This document shows, piece by piece, positions 1-5,088 of a stretch of 5,574 bases of DNA. Numbering within the stretch: the first letter of the stretch is position 1; every line of letters begins with the position of its first letter. A program made the position numbers and the translations under genes. Source of the stretch: Candidatus Phascolarctobacterium caballi (GTDB lineage: Bacteria; Bacillota; Negativicutes; Acidaminococcales; Acidaminococcaceae); assembly GCA_018065225.1 (NCBI GenBank), contig JAGHTS010000216.1, positions 1 through 5,574 on the forward strand, in the 5' to 3' direction. The notes beneath the pieces were generated by a model, which saw nothing but the letters and a program-made list of their open reading frames with translations, was not told the DNA's origin and searched no databases.

Positions 1-7
1 GATTTAT

Positions 8-13
8 GGAGGT
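8..13 (+). promoter_or_regulatory. Shine-Dalgarno site of the secreted-protein gene
   Basis: GGAGGT lies 8 bases before the ATG at 22 and fixes that start. The window begins only 21 bases before the ATG, so the promoter cannot be seen. One upstream frame reads through to a TGA at 23-25, so an upstream gene could overlap this start, but there is too little sequence to tell. Confidence 0.75.
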
Positions 14-21
14 TTAGTAAA

Positions 22-456
22 ATGAAAAAAATTGTTATGGCATTTTTTATGGCTTTTGTTGTTAGTGCTACTGCTTTTGCAGGAGGAAATCCGTTTTACA
101 ATATGTATAAAGGACAGGCACACAGGGAAATGCAACGTGGAGTTGCACAACTTAATTATATAATTATTGATGAAGAAGGAAATCCAATTCCTGATGTAAC
201 TTTGCGTTATGTTGACCGCTATAATAACAGTTTTTCTGCTCAAGCAGATATTGTCGGCAAAGTGCATATGGATATTCGCAAACCAAGTGTTGTACAAGTG
301 TACAGTTTGTTGATTAATGGTGAAGAATATCGTATCATCGGCAGGGATATTGTGGAAGAAATTGAAATTAAAGATGTGGGTAAGGGTGAGGTAGAATATT
401 TTGTTATCCAAAAGAATAGCGACAGCAAATCTGCCTATATCTATGATGCGGACTGA
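22..456 (+). CDS. Small secreted protein with signal peptide and beta-rich, regulatory-like domain
   Basis: The 144-residue product starts with a classical signal peptide: MKK, a hydrophobic core at about residues 5-18, then A-F-A (18-20) followed by GG, so cleavage after residue 20 is expected. The mature protein would be about 124 residues, with no second membrane segment, no cysteines and no lipobox, so it is probably exported to the periplasm or surface. Residues 45-90 alternate hydrophobic and polar residues and contain D-E-E-G-N-P-I-P-D-V (50-59), a Y-V-D-R segment and then D-I-V-G-K-V (76-81). This spacing (d.eGnPIpdv ... t.d..GkV) resembles carboxypeptidase-regulatory-like or transthyretin-like beta-sandwich modules. 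The fold is inferred from pattern only, and no enzymatic residues are visible. The ATG has a good ribosome-binding site, and a terminator follows 12 bases after the stop, so this gene ends its transcription unit. I do not recognise a named family. Confidence 0.85.
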   Translation: MKKIVMAFFMAFVVSATAFAGGNPFYNMYKGQAHREMQRGVAQLNYIIIDEEGNPIPDVTLRYVDRYNNSFSAQADIVGKVHMDIRKPSVVQVYSLLINGEEYRIIGRDIVEEIEIKDVGKGEVEYFVIQKNSDSKSAYIYDAD

Positions 457-468
457 TATTTAAGTATT

Positions 469-497
469 AAAAAGCTGGGCGTAAGCCCGGCTTTTTT
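469..497 (+). terminator. Rho-independent terminator after the secreted-protein gene
   Basis: The stem AAAGCTGGGC (471-480) pairs with GCCCGGCTTT (485-494) through one G:T wobble around a GTAA tetraloop, with two more A:T pairs at the base. A run of six T (492-497) completes the signal. It ends directly at the extended -10 box of the next gene, so termination and re-initiation are packed into under 40 bases. Confidence 0.88.
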
Positions 498-507
498 GTT
501 ATAATTT
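497..507 (+). promoter_or_regulatory. Extended -10 promoter element before the HyuA-like gene
   Basis: TGTTATAATTT contains a perfect TGnTATAAT extended -10 (497-505). No -35 match is visible at the normal distance, where the terminator hairpin lies. Extended -10 promoters can work without one. Initiation about 7 bases downstream would start the RNA near 511-513, right at the ribosome-binding site. The identical 11-mer occurs at 3758-3768, also immediately before a gene. The promoter role is inferred. Confidence 0.5.
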
Positions 508-511
508 GGAC

Positions 512-518
512 GGAGGGG
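512..518 (+). promoter_or_regulatory. Shine-Dalgarno site of the HyuA-like gene
   Basis: GGAGGGG sits 3 bases before the ATG at 522, or about 5 bases if only the GGAGG core is counted. If the extended -10 at 497-505 is the promoter, this site would be at the very 5' end of the transcript. Confidence 0.7.
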
Positions 519-521
519 AAA

Positions 522-2195
522 ATGTTACTTGGAATTGATGTTGGCGGTACATTTACCGATGCAGTAATTATTGCTGACGGTAAAGTTTTTGCCCAAGCTA
601 AAACAGCAACAGTACACGAAAATGTATTGCAGGGAATTTTGCGGGCATTAGATATGGTGTTGCAGGGAAATGATTCACAAATCACCCGTGTGGTTATATC
701 AAGTACTATTGTTACCAATGCTTTGACGGAGCATCAACTTGACCCTGTTTTTTTGGCGGTGATAGCCGGGCCGGGTATGAATGTAAAAAATAAATTTCCG
801 GTACAACCCTATGAAGTTAGCGGTTATGTTGACCATAGGGGTAAAGTTACAGCACAAATTGATTGGTCAAAACATACTGATTTATTAAATACAAAAGGTA
901 AAGGTGCAGCGGCGGTTAGCGGCAAATTTGCAGTACGTGACCCAAAGTTGGAGTTGGAACTGGCAAAATGTTTACGTAAAAACGGCTATGACCCTGTTTT
1001 TTGCGCCAGTGAACTGAATGGTGAATTAAATTTTATCCGTCGGACTAATTCTGCATATTTTGCGGCTGCAACATATAAGTTATTTAATGAATTTGCAAAG
1101 GATATTTTGCAGGCATTAACACAGCGAAAAATTAACGCACCAGTATATATTTTGAAGGCGGATGGCGGAACATTGCCGTTAAATGAAGCAATGCGACAAC
1201 CTGTAGAAGCAGTGTTTACAGGCCCTGCAGCATCTGTATTAGGTATTGAAGCGTTAGTTGCCCCCGTGTTGCCTGCTATTTCTTTGGATGTAGGCGGTAC
1301 GACTACGGATATTGCTTTTTGGGAAAATGGTCATCCGCTGATGGCAAAACATGGTGCGGTAATAGACGGATTTCCAACAGCGGTGCGGACTTTTCATATG
1401 CGTAGTATTGGTATTGGCGGTGACAGTCAGGTGATAAAACAAAGTGATGGCACTTATCGTGTCGGGCCACAACGTATTGGCAAGGCGGTGGCAGTAGGTG
1501 GCAAAGAAGTTACTTTAAGTGATGCCTTAATTACTTGCGGTTTGGTTCATTTTGGTGATGAACAGGCGGCTTGTGAGGCGGTTGGAAAATTTGGTGAAGC
1601 AAGGGTTGAAGCGGAAAAAATTGTTGGCAATGCGGTGCAACAGATTATGGGTACCATTGACAGTATGTTGGCAGAATGGGCTAAACAGCCTGTTTATACT
1701 GTGGAAGATGTAATTAAAGGTACAGAATTTAAGCCAGAGGTTTTAGTTGGTGTAGGTGGTGGTGCACCGGGACTAATCAAAGCACTTGGTGAAAAAATGC
1801 GTTTGCCGGTTGATATTCCAACTGGAGGAATGGTGGCAAATGCCATTGGTGCAGCATTATCAAGACCAACATTAAGTGCGGCGTTAAGGGCGGATACAAC
1901 GGACGGATATTACATTATTCCGGAAAGCGGACGAAAAGAAAAATTACCATCAAATTTTGGCAGAAAAAAAGCAGAACAGGTTTTGAAGGAATATTTGCAG
2001 CAGAAAACAGCAGAATGGAATTTGCCAGATCAAGATGTAGAATTGGTTGCTTACGAATTTTTTAATACAATTCATGGGTATTATGACAGTGGTGAGATTT
2101 TTAATTTACGGATGCAGTTAAAACCGGGCATTTTGCATAAATTGACGGTTGTTGATAAAGAATTAAATATTGACGGACAGGAGCAAACATTATGA
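522..2195 (+). CDS. Hydantoinase/oxoprolinase family protein (short HyuA-like ATPase)
   Basis: This is a member of the hydantoinase A / 5-oxoprolinase superfamily, whose enzymes use ATP to open cyclic amides such as hydantoins or 5-oxoproline, or to carboxylate ketones. The sequence shows the family's two ATP-phosphate loops of the ASKHA fold: D-V-G-G-T-F-T-D at residues 6-13, starting the N-terminal domain, and D-V-G-G-T-T-T-D at 256-263, starting the hydantoinase A domain. A G-I-G-G-D-S turn (297-302) and a glycine-rich V-G-V-G-G-G-A-P-G (409-417), expected to contact adenosine, follow. At 557 residues it is shorter than typical HyuA/AcxA subunits (about 650-720) and lacks the long C-terminal part. 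No HyuB-type partner gene is next to it. Instead its TGA overlaps the ATG of a deacetylase-family gene by 4 bases, so the two are probably made together in the cytoplasm and act in one pathway. The substrate cannot be read from sequence. Family assignment is firm; reaction is not. Confidence 0.93.
   Translation: MLLGIDVGGTFTDAVIIADGKVFAQAKTATVHENVLQGILRALDMVLQGNDSQITRVVISSTIVTNALTEHQLDPVFLAVIAGPGMNVKNKFPVQPYEVSGYVDHRGKVTAQIDWSKHTDLLNTKGKGAAAVSGKFAVRDPKLELELAKCLRKNGYDPVFCASELNGELNFIRRTNSAYFAAATYKLFNEFAKDILQALTQRKINAPVYILKADGGTLPLNEAMRQPVEAVFTGPAASVLGIEALVAPVLPAISLDVGGTTTDIAFWENGHPLMAKHGAVIDGFPTAVRTFHMRSIGIGGDSQVIKQSDGTYRVGPQRIGKAVAVGGKEVTLSDALITCGLVHFGDEQAACEAVGKFGEARVEAEKIVGNAVQQIMGTIDSMLAEWAKQPVYTVEDVIKGTEFKPEVLVGVGGGAPGLIKALGEKMRLPVDIPTGGMVANAIGAALSRPTLSAALRADTTDGYYIIPESGRKEKLPSNFGRKKAEQVLKEYLQQKTAEWNLPDQDVELVAYEFFNTIHGYYDSGEIFNLRMQLKPGILHKLTVVDKELNIDGQEQTL
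2179..2183 (+). promoter_or_regulatory. Shine-Dalgarno site inside the HyuA-like gene for the deacetylase-like gene
   Basis: AGGAG lies 8 bases before the ATG at 2192, within the last codons of the preceding gene. Together with the ATGA overlap (2192-2195) it indicates translational coupling. Confidence 0.65.
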
Positions 2196-3505
2196 AAAAT
2201 ACATTGGGGTTAACATTTTTTCCTGCTTTTGACTGGTATTTGTCGCCGGGACACCCTGAACGTCAGGAACGTTTGTTATATACACGCGACCAATTGGAAG
2301 AAGAGGGACTGTTTGATTGTGAAGAAATTAAAGAATATCGTCCCCGTTTAGCAGAAATTCACGATTTGCAACGTGTTCATGTGGGAGTACCAAGTATTGC
2401 AAGATTGATTACTCCTGCCCATCTGACCAGTGCAGGGGGATGTCTTGTGGCGGCAGATGCCGTAATGCAAAAAGAAGTAAAGCGTTCCTTTGCTTTAGTA
2501 CGTCCACCGGGACATCACGCTATGCGTGTGGTACATGGCATACGGGGTTTTTGCACGATAAATATTGAAACCATTATGGTGGAATATTTGCGGACAAAAT
2601 ATGGAATAAATAAAGTGGCAGTAGTAGATACAGATGTTCATCATGGTGACGGTTCCCAAGACGTGTTTTATCATGACCCAAACACTTTGTATATATCGTT
2701 TCATCAAGATGGAAGAACATTGTATCCCGGTACAGGATTTCCCGATGAGGCAGGCAGTCCCGGTGCATGGGGAACAACCATCAATTTACCATTGTTACCA
2801 ACAACAGGTGATGAAGGGTTACACCGTTTATTTGATGGTTTGATAGCCCCCATGTTGGAGGATTTTCAACCGGATATAATTATTAATTCAGCAGGACAGG
2901 ACAATCATTTTTCTGACCCATTGGCAAATATGCAAATAACCGCACAGGGTTATGCCCGTTTGGCAGACAAATTAAAAGCAGATATTGCGGTGTTAGAAGG
3001 TGGGTACTCTGTGGAAAGTGCTTTGCCATATGTAAATACAGGTATAATTTTGGCAATGGCGGGATTGGATTATAGTCGGGTGGTTGAACCGGATTTAAGT
3101 GAATTAAGACCACAGGATGTACGTTGCAACCAAAGAGTAGATGAACTTATTAAGCAGAGTGGGGAAATTTATTTTAACCGTGCCAAAATGCAAAAGGCAA
3201 TGATGGATAAATGCAATGGCGTGTGGACACGTAAAAAACATATTTATTATGATGAAGAAGGTATAAGGGAAGAACAAATAGAAACAATCCGCTATTGTTC
3301 GTGTGGCGGTTATTTTACCCTGAAAACGGCAGCAGAGGGTACGAGATTTGGCGATCAAAGTGCTTTTATTGTTTGCCTGCCGCGTCAAGCGTGCAAAAAA
3401 TGTCGTGACAAAGCACATGATGAAGCATTAAAAGAAAAGAAAACGCAAAAGTGGATGTATGTTTTGATTCAAGATATTGCTACTGGTGAAATTGAAACAG
3501 TGTAA
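2192..3505 (+). CDS. Histone deacetylase / AcuC-like zinc amidohydrolase with C-terminal Cys4 module
   Basis: The first ~300 of 437 residues form an arginase/deacetylase-fold domain of the class that includes acetoin-utilization deacetylase AcuC, polyamine deacetylases and eukaryotic HDACs. These hydrolyse N-acyl amide bonds using one zinc ion. All expected active-site residues are present: the R-P-P-G-H-H motif (104-109) with the catalytic His pair 108/109; D-T-D-V-H-H-G-D-G (146-154) with zinc ligands Asp148 and His150; S-A-G-Q-D-N-H-F-S-D-P-L (233-244) with third ligand Asp242; and E-G-G-Y (269-272) with transition-state Tyr272. It should therefore be active. Beyond residue ~310 there is an unusual tail of about 125 residues holding C-S-C (369-371) and C-K-K-C (401-404), plus Cys395, a likely second structural zinc site or zinc ribbon. 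There is no signal peptide, so it is cytoplasmic. It is coupled to the HyuA-like gene by a 4-base overlap. The substrate is unknown; nothing ties it to acetoin or polyamines specifically. Confidence 0.93.
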   Translation: MKNTLGLTFFPAFDWYLSPGHPERQERLLYTRDQLEEEGLFDCEEIKEYRPRLAEIHDLQRVHVGVPSIARLITPAHLTSAGGCLVAADAVMQKEVKRSFALVRPPGHHAMRVVHGIRGFCTINIETIMVEYLRTKYGINKVAVVDTDVHHGDGSQDVFYHDPNTLYISFHQDGRTLYPGTGFPDEAGSPGAWGTTINLPLLPTTGDEGLHRLFDGLIAPMLEDFQPDIIINSAGQDNHFSDPLANMQITAQGYARLADKLKADIAVLEGGYSVESALPYVNTGIILAMAGLDYSRVVEPDLSELRPQDVRCNQRVDELIKQSGEIYFNRAKMQKAMMDKCNGVWTRKKHIYYDEEGIREEQIETIRYCSCGGYFTLKTAAEGTRFGDQSAFIVCLPRQACKKCRDKAHDEALKEKKTQKWMYVLIQDIATGEIETV

Positions 3506-3581
3506 AAAATATATGGTAAAATAAGTGTAGATAAAAGGTGTTAGGTTGCAGGGAAGTAATTTGTGTGACATGTTGGGATAA

Positions 3582-3773
3582 AAATATTATGAAAGTAATA
3601 TCCGTTATGGAAAATCAAAAATTTGGCTTGGCGAAAGTAAAATAGGTGGTTACGATACCGATAGCGAATATAAAAAAAATTGTGTTGAGATAAAATGTAT
3701 TTCTACAATAAAAGGCAATGCAGCAATGATTTTTTTATCGCTTTTTTTTTCGTTCTCTGTTATAATTTATTAA
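3582..3773 (+). pseudogene. Possible gene remnant in the intergenic region (weak)
   Basis: Between the deacetylase-like and thioesterase genes, one frame stays open for 63 codons (3582-3770) before TAA at 3771. It has no usable start near its 5' end: the first ATG is at 3726, and a TAA at 3579 precedes the open stretch. The translation begins with a plausible protein-like part (for example W-L-G-E-S-K-I-G-G-Y-D-T-D-S-E-Y) and ends in T-rich, low-complexity DNA. It may be the worn-down end of a lost gene, or chance. Nothing else in 3506-3774 is convincing apart from the promoter element near its end. Confidence 0.18.
3758..3768 (+). promoter_or_regulatory. Extended -10 promoter element before the thioesterase gene
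   Basis: TGTTATAATTT, identical to 497-507, contains a perfect TGnTATAAT (3758-3766). It is preceded by T7 (3730-3736) and T9 (3742-3750) tracts, with no good -35 hexamer at 3738-3743. Initiation about 7 bases downstream would fall at about 3772-3774, essentially at the ATG at 3775. The message would then be nearly leaderless. No Shine-Dalgarno sequence precedes the ATG, which agrees with that reading. Confidence 0.5.
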
Positions 3774-3774
3774 T

Positions 3775-4203
3775 ATGGTGTTGACGATGACGGATGAAGT
3801 TAAAGAAAGAATAAAACATCGGGTATTGGATAATGCTTTTTGTCAGGCAATGCAAATGGAAGTTGTTGAAATTGACCGTGGCAAACTGGTTATGCGGGTT
3901 AAGATTTCGGATAAATGCCATACTAATATTTATGGCTATGTACATGGCGGAGTGTTTAGCGGTTTGGCAGATACGGCTTGCGGGGTCTGTTGTTTTACTG
4001 ACGGTGTAAAGGTTATAACTTTGGATATGAATTTAAGTTACATCAAAAATGTAAAAGCAGGAACAGTTGTTTATTGTAGGGCGGAAATTTTGCAACATGG
4101 CAATAAGATTATGCGAACCCATTGCATTATTACTGATGATAAAGGAAATTTATTAGTGGATGGGGCGTTAAGTTTTTATATAATTGACAAGGAGGATATT
4201 TAA
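3775..4203 (+). CDS. PaaI-like hotdog-fold acyl-CoA thioesterase
   Basis: The 142-residue protein has the length and layout of the PaaI/YbdB-type hotdog thioesterases, which hydrolyse acyl-CoA or aryl-acyl-CoA thioesters in the cytoplasm as homotetramers. The signature is N-I-Y-G-Y-V-H-G-G-V-F-S-G-L-A-D-T-A at residues 51-68. The HGG (57-59) starts the central hotdog helix, and Asn51 and Asp66 are in the positions used for catalysis. The following strands (about 79-91, 97-107, 111-121, 127-137) complete the sheet, including T-L-D-M-N-L-S-Y-I, a typical CoA-channel strand. The start is uncertain. ATG 3775 has no ribosome-binding site but sits right behind an extended -10, while ATG 3787 (M-T-D-E-V-K) would give a 138-residue protein that matches usual family N-termini about equally well. 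Its stop codon directly abuts the ATG of the next gene. The acyl substrate is not evident. Confidence 0.9.
   Translation: MVLTMTDEVKERIKHRVLDNAFCQAMQMEVVEIDRGKLVMRVKISDKCHTNIYGYVHGGVFSGLADTACGVCCFTDGVKVITLDMNLSYIKNVKAGTVVYCRAEILQHGNKIMRTHCIITDDKGNLLVDGALSFYIIDKEDI
4189..4195 (+). promoter_or_regulatory. Shine-Dalgarno site for the 148-residue protein, inside the thioesterase gene
   Basis: AAGGAGG, a full consensus site, is embedded in the last codons of the thioesterase gene, 8 bases before the ATG at 4204. It supports that start and co-translation of the two genes. Confidence 0.8.
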
Positions 4204-4650
4204 ATGGCAGAGATTTTGAAAGAAACTACTTTTAAGAGCGTTGTCCATGATAACGAGATTTGTGATGAATTGGTGAAATGGGGTAATGAAAACGGTTATC
4301 CTGTGCAGCACGCCAAGAAAGTTTTTAAGTGGGAAAGTTATGTGGCGTTCAGTGCAGACAATTATTTTATTCAGGCAAAAAGATTGCCGCCTGTTCCCGG
4401 AGGTTGGGCGGTGACGGTGGAAAAATATGAAGGGGAGGAAAGATATATTCCGTTGAATGTGCCGAAGGATACAGGGGAAGTCAACCGTTTTGTAATGAAG
4501 ATGATAGACCAGTACAAGATGGAAGGGTTGAAGATGGAGTTGGCAGACACTTGGTATGAAAGTTATGGCAGTTGGCTTAGGGATTTAAAGGTTTACGGAC
4601 ATCCGTTTTTGTTAAGCCAGTTTGAAGATTTTATTGAAAATATGCGTTGA
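4204..4650 (+). CDS. Uncharacterised cytoplasmic protein, 148 residues
   Basis: I do not recognise this family. The product has no signal peptide or membrane segment, is rich in aromatic and charged residues, and appears to be a mixed alpha/beta soluble domain. Visible landmarks are a helical start with D-E-L-V-K-W-G-N-E-N-G-Y (residues 20-31), a W-E-S-Y-V-A-F strand, the turn L-P-P-V-P-G-G-W (61-68), and a helical tail containing W-Y-E-S-Y-G-S-W-L (118-126). There is a single cysteine (Cys19), and no catalytic motif is apparent. The ATG follows the thioesterase TAA with no gap and has a strong ribosome-binding site, so the two proteins are made from one message, perhaps in one pathway. A strong terminator begins 5 bases after its stop. 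Codon use matches its neighbours, and coding status is secure from context. Confidence 0.85.
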   Translation: MAEILKETTFKSVVHDNEICDELVKWGNENGYPVQHAKKVFKWESYVAFSADNYFIQAKRLPPVPGGWAVTVEKYEGEERYIPLNVPKDTGEVNRFVMKMIDQYKMEGLKMELADTWYESYGSWLRDLKVYGHPFLLSQFEDFIENMR

Positions 4651-4654
4651 CATC

Positions 4655-4685
4655 AAACTCCCGTCAGTATCGGACGGGAGTTTTT
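4655..4685 (+). terminator. Strong rho-independent terminator
   Basis: AAACTCCCGTC (4655-4665) and GACGGGAGTTT (4673-4683) form a perfect 11-bp stem around a 7-base loop, followed by T5 (4681-4685). It closes the thioesterase unit. The next gene's ribosome-binding site starts 2 bases after the T run, leaving no room for a promoter between them. Confidence 0.92.
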
Positions 4686-4686
4686 C

Positions 4687-4693
4687 AAAGGAG
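4687..4693 (+). promoter_or_regulatory. Shine-Dalgarno site of the membrane-anchored protein gene
   Basis: AAAGGAG lies 5 bases before the ATG at 4699. It identifies this as the true start, rather than the TTG at 4647, whose frame would run through the terminator hairpin. Confidence 0.85.
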
Positions 4694-4698
4694 TAGCT

Positions 4699-5088
4699 AT
4701 GGACCCAAGTCAGGAATTGTTGGCGACAACCAACAGTTTGGATTCTTTAATAAAATATATAGAAACACATTCATTAGACACTATACTGATAGCTATTGGG
4801 GTGTTGTTGGCACCGTTTATTGCACGGGCATTGTTGCAGCTGATATGGCGTTTCTTTATGGTGTTGGCACAATTCTTTTTCAAAGACCAAATCCAGAATT
4901 TTATGAGAAGGAAAATTTGTGCTTTATTGCAACGGTATGTGGATGAAAATTTACTGGTTACCGAGATGCCGTTTTATCAGGTAAATATGGTGACTTTGTA
5001 CGGTTTGCAATGGACTTGCGCCAGTGTCAAAGTGTCAATCAGGCAGAAATCCGTGTCAATTTGGGAACAACTATCCGTCAGTACATGA
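4699..5088 (+). CDS. Membrane-anchored protein of unknown function, N-terminal part of a frameshifted gene
   Basis: As it stands this frame gives 129 residues. Residues 1-27 are polar. About 28-61 form a long hydrophobic stretch (L-D-T-I-L-I-A-I-G-V-L-L-A-P then a second hydrophobic run ending F-F-F), which is one long or two short membrane segments. A basic helical linker containing M-R-R-K follows. There is no cleavable signal site, so it is probably an inner-membrane protein. The last ~19 residues before the stop (S-I-R-Q-K-S-V-S-I-W...) look out of frame and use codons that are rare elsewhere in the window (AGG, CTA, TCC). The change follows an 8-bp tandem duplication at 5023-5038. Deleting one copy continues the protein from Val110 into N-Q-A-E-I-R-V-N-L and on to the end of the window. 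I therefore read this as the 5' part of one larger gene. No family recognised. Confidence 0.75.
   Translation: MDPSQELLATTNSLDSLIKYIETHSLDTILIAIGVLLAPFIARALLQLIWRFFMVLAQFFFKDQIQNFMRRKICALLQRYVDENLLVTEMPFYQVNMVTLYGLQWTCASVKVSIRQKSVSIWEQLSVST
5023..5038 (+). repeat. Perfect 8-bp tandem duplication, AGTGTCAA x2, breaking a reading frame
   Basis: AGTGTCAA occurs at 5023-5030 and again, with no gap, at 5031-5038. Eight bases equal +2 modulo 3, exactly the shift between the upstream frame (codon grid of ATG 4699) and the downstream open frame. Removing one unit gives codons AGT GTC AAT CAG GCA across the junction and joins the two halves without a stop. Confidence 0.9.

Noticed and set aside
4..411. 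A 135-codon minus-strand open frame antisense to the secreted-protein gene.
   Set aside because: Composition is dominated by Phe, Asn, Ile and His, as expected for the reverse of an AT-rich gene, with no domain-like pattern. The + strand gene has a signal peptide and a ribosome-binding site.
3104..3418. A 104-codon minus-strand open frame antisense to the deacetylase C-terminal module.
   Set aside because: It lacks a recognisable motif or ribosome-binding site, and the + strand frame is the continuous, motif-bearing one.
3584..3601. ATATTA/TAATAT inverted repeat (loop TGAAAG), considered as a terminator or operator after the deacetylase gene.
   Set aside because: The stem is entirely A:T with no T run after it. 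It is too weak to call.
4647..4652. TTGACA, a perfect -35 hexamer at the end of the 148-residue gene.
   Set aside because: No -10-like sequence lies 16-18 bases downstream; that position (about 4669-4675) is part of the terminator hairpin and reads TCGGAC or similar.
4647..4946. A 99-codon + strand frame starting at TTG 4647.
   Set aside because: It runs through the terminator hairpin, has a TTG start without a ribosome-binding site, and overlaps the gene at 4699, which has a proper start.
4947..4953. A AAT TTA, a canonical X XXY YYZ -1 slippery heptamer in the frame of ATG 4699, with a weak possible stem at 4958-4984, which would move ribosomes into the downstream open frame.
   Set aside because: It gives the right frame direction, but codon use between 4953 and about 5030 still looks natural in the original frame, the stem is weak, and such heptamers are common by chance in AT-rich DNA. 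The 8-bp duplication at 5023-5038 explains the frame change better.
5085..5088. ATGA overlap that could make the last region two separate, coupled genes.
   Set aside because: It was kept only as an alternative. There is no ribosome-binding site at a usable distance, and the tail of the upstream frame after 5038 looks out of frame. Removing one repeat unit joins the halves cleanly.
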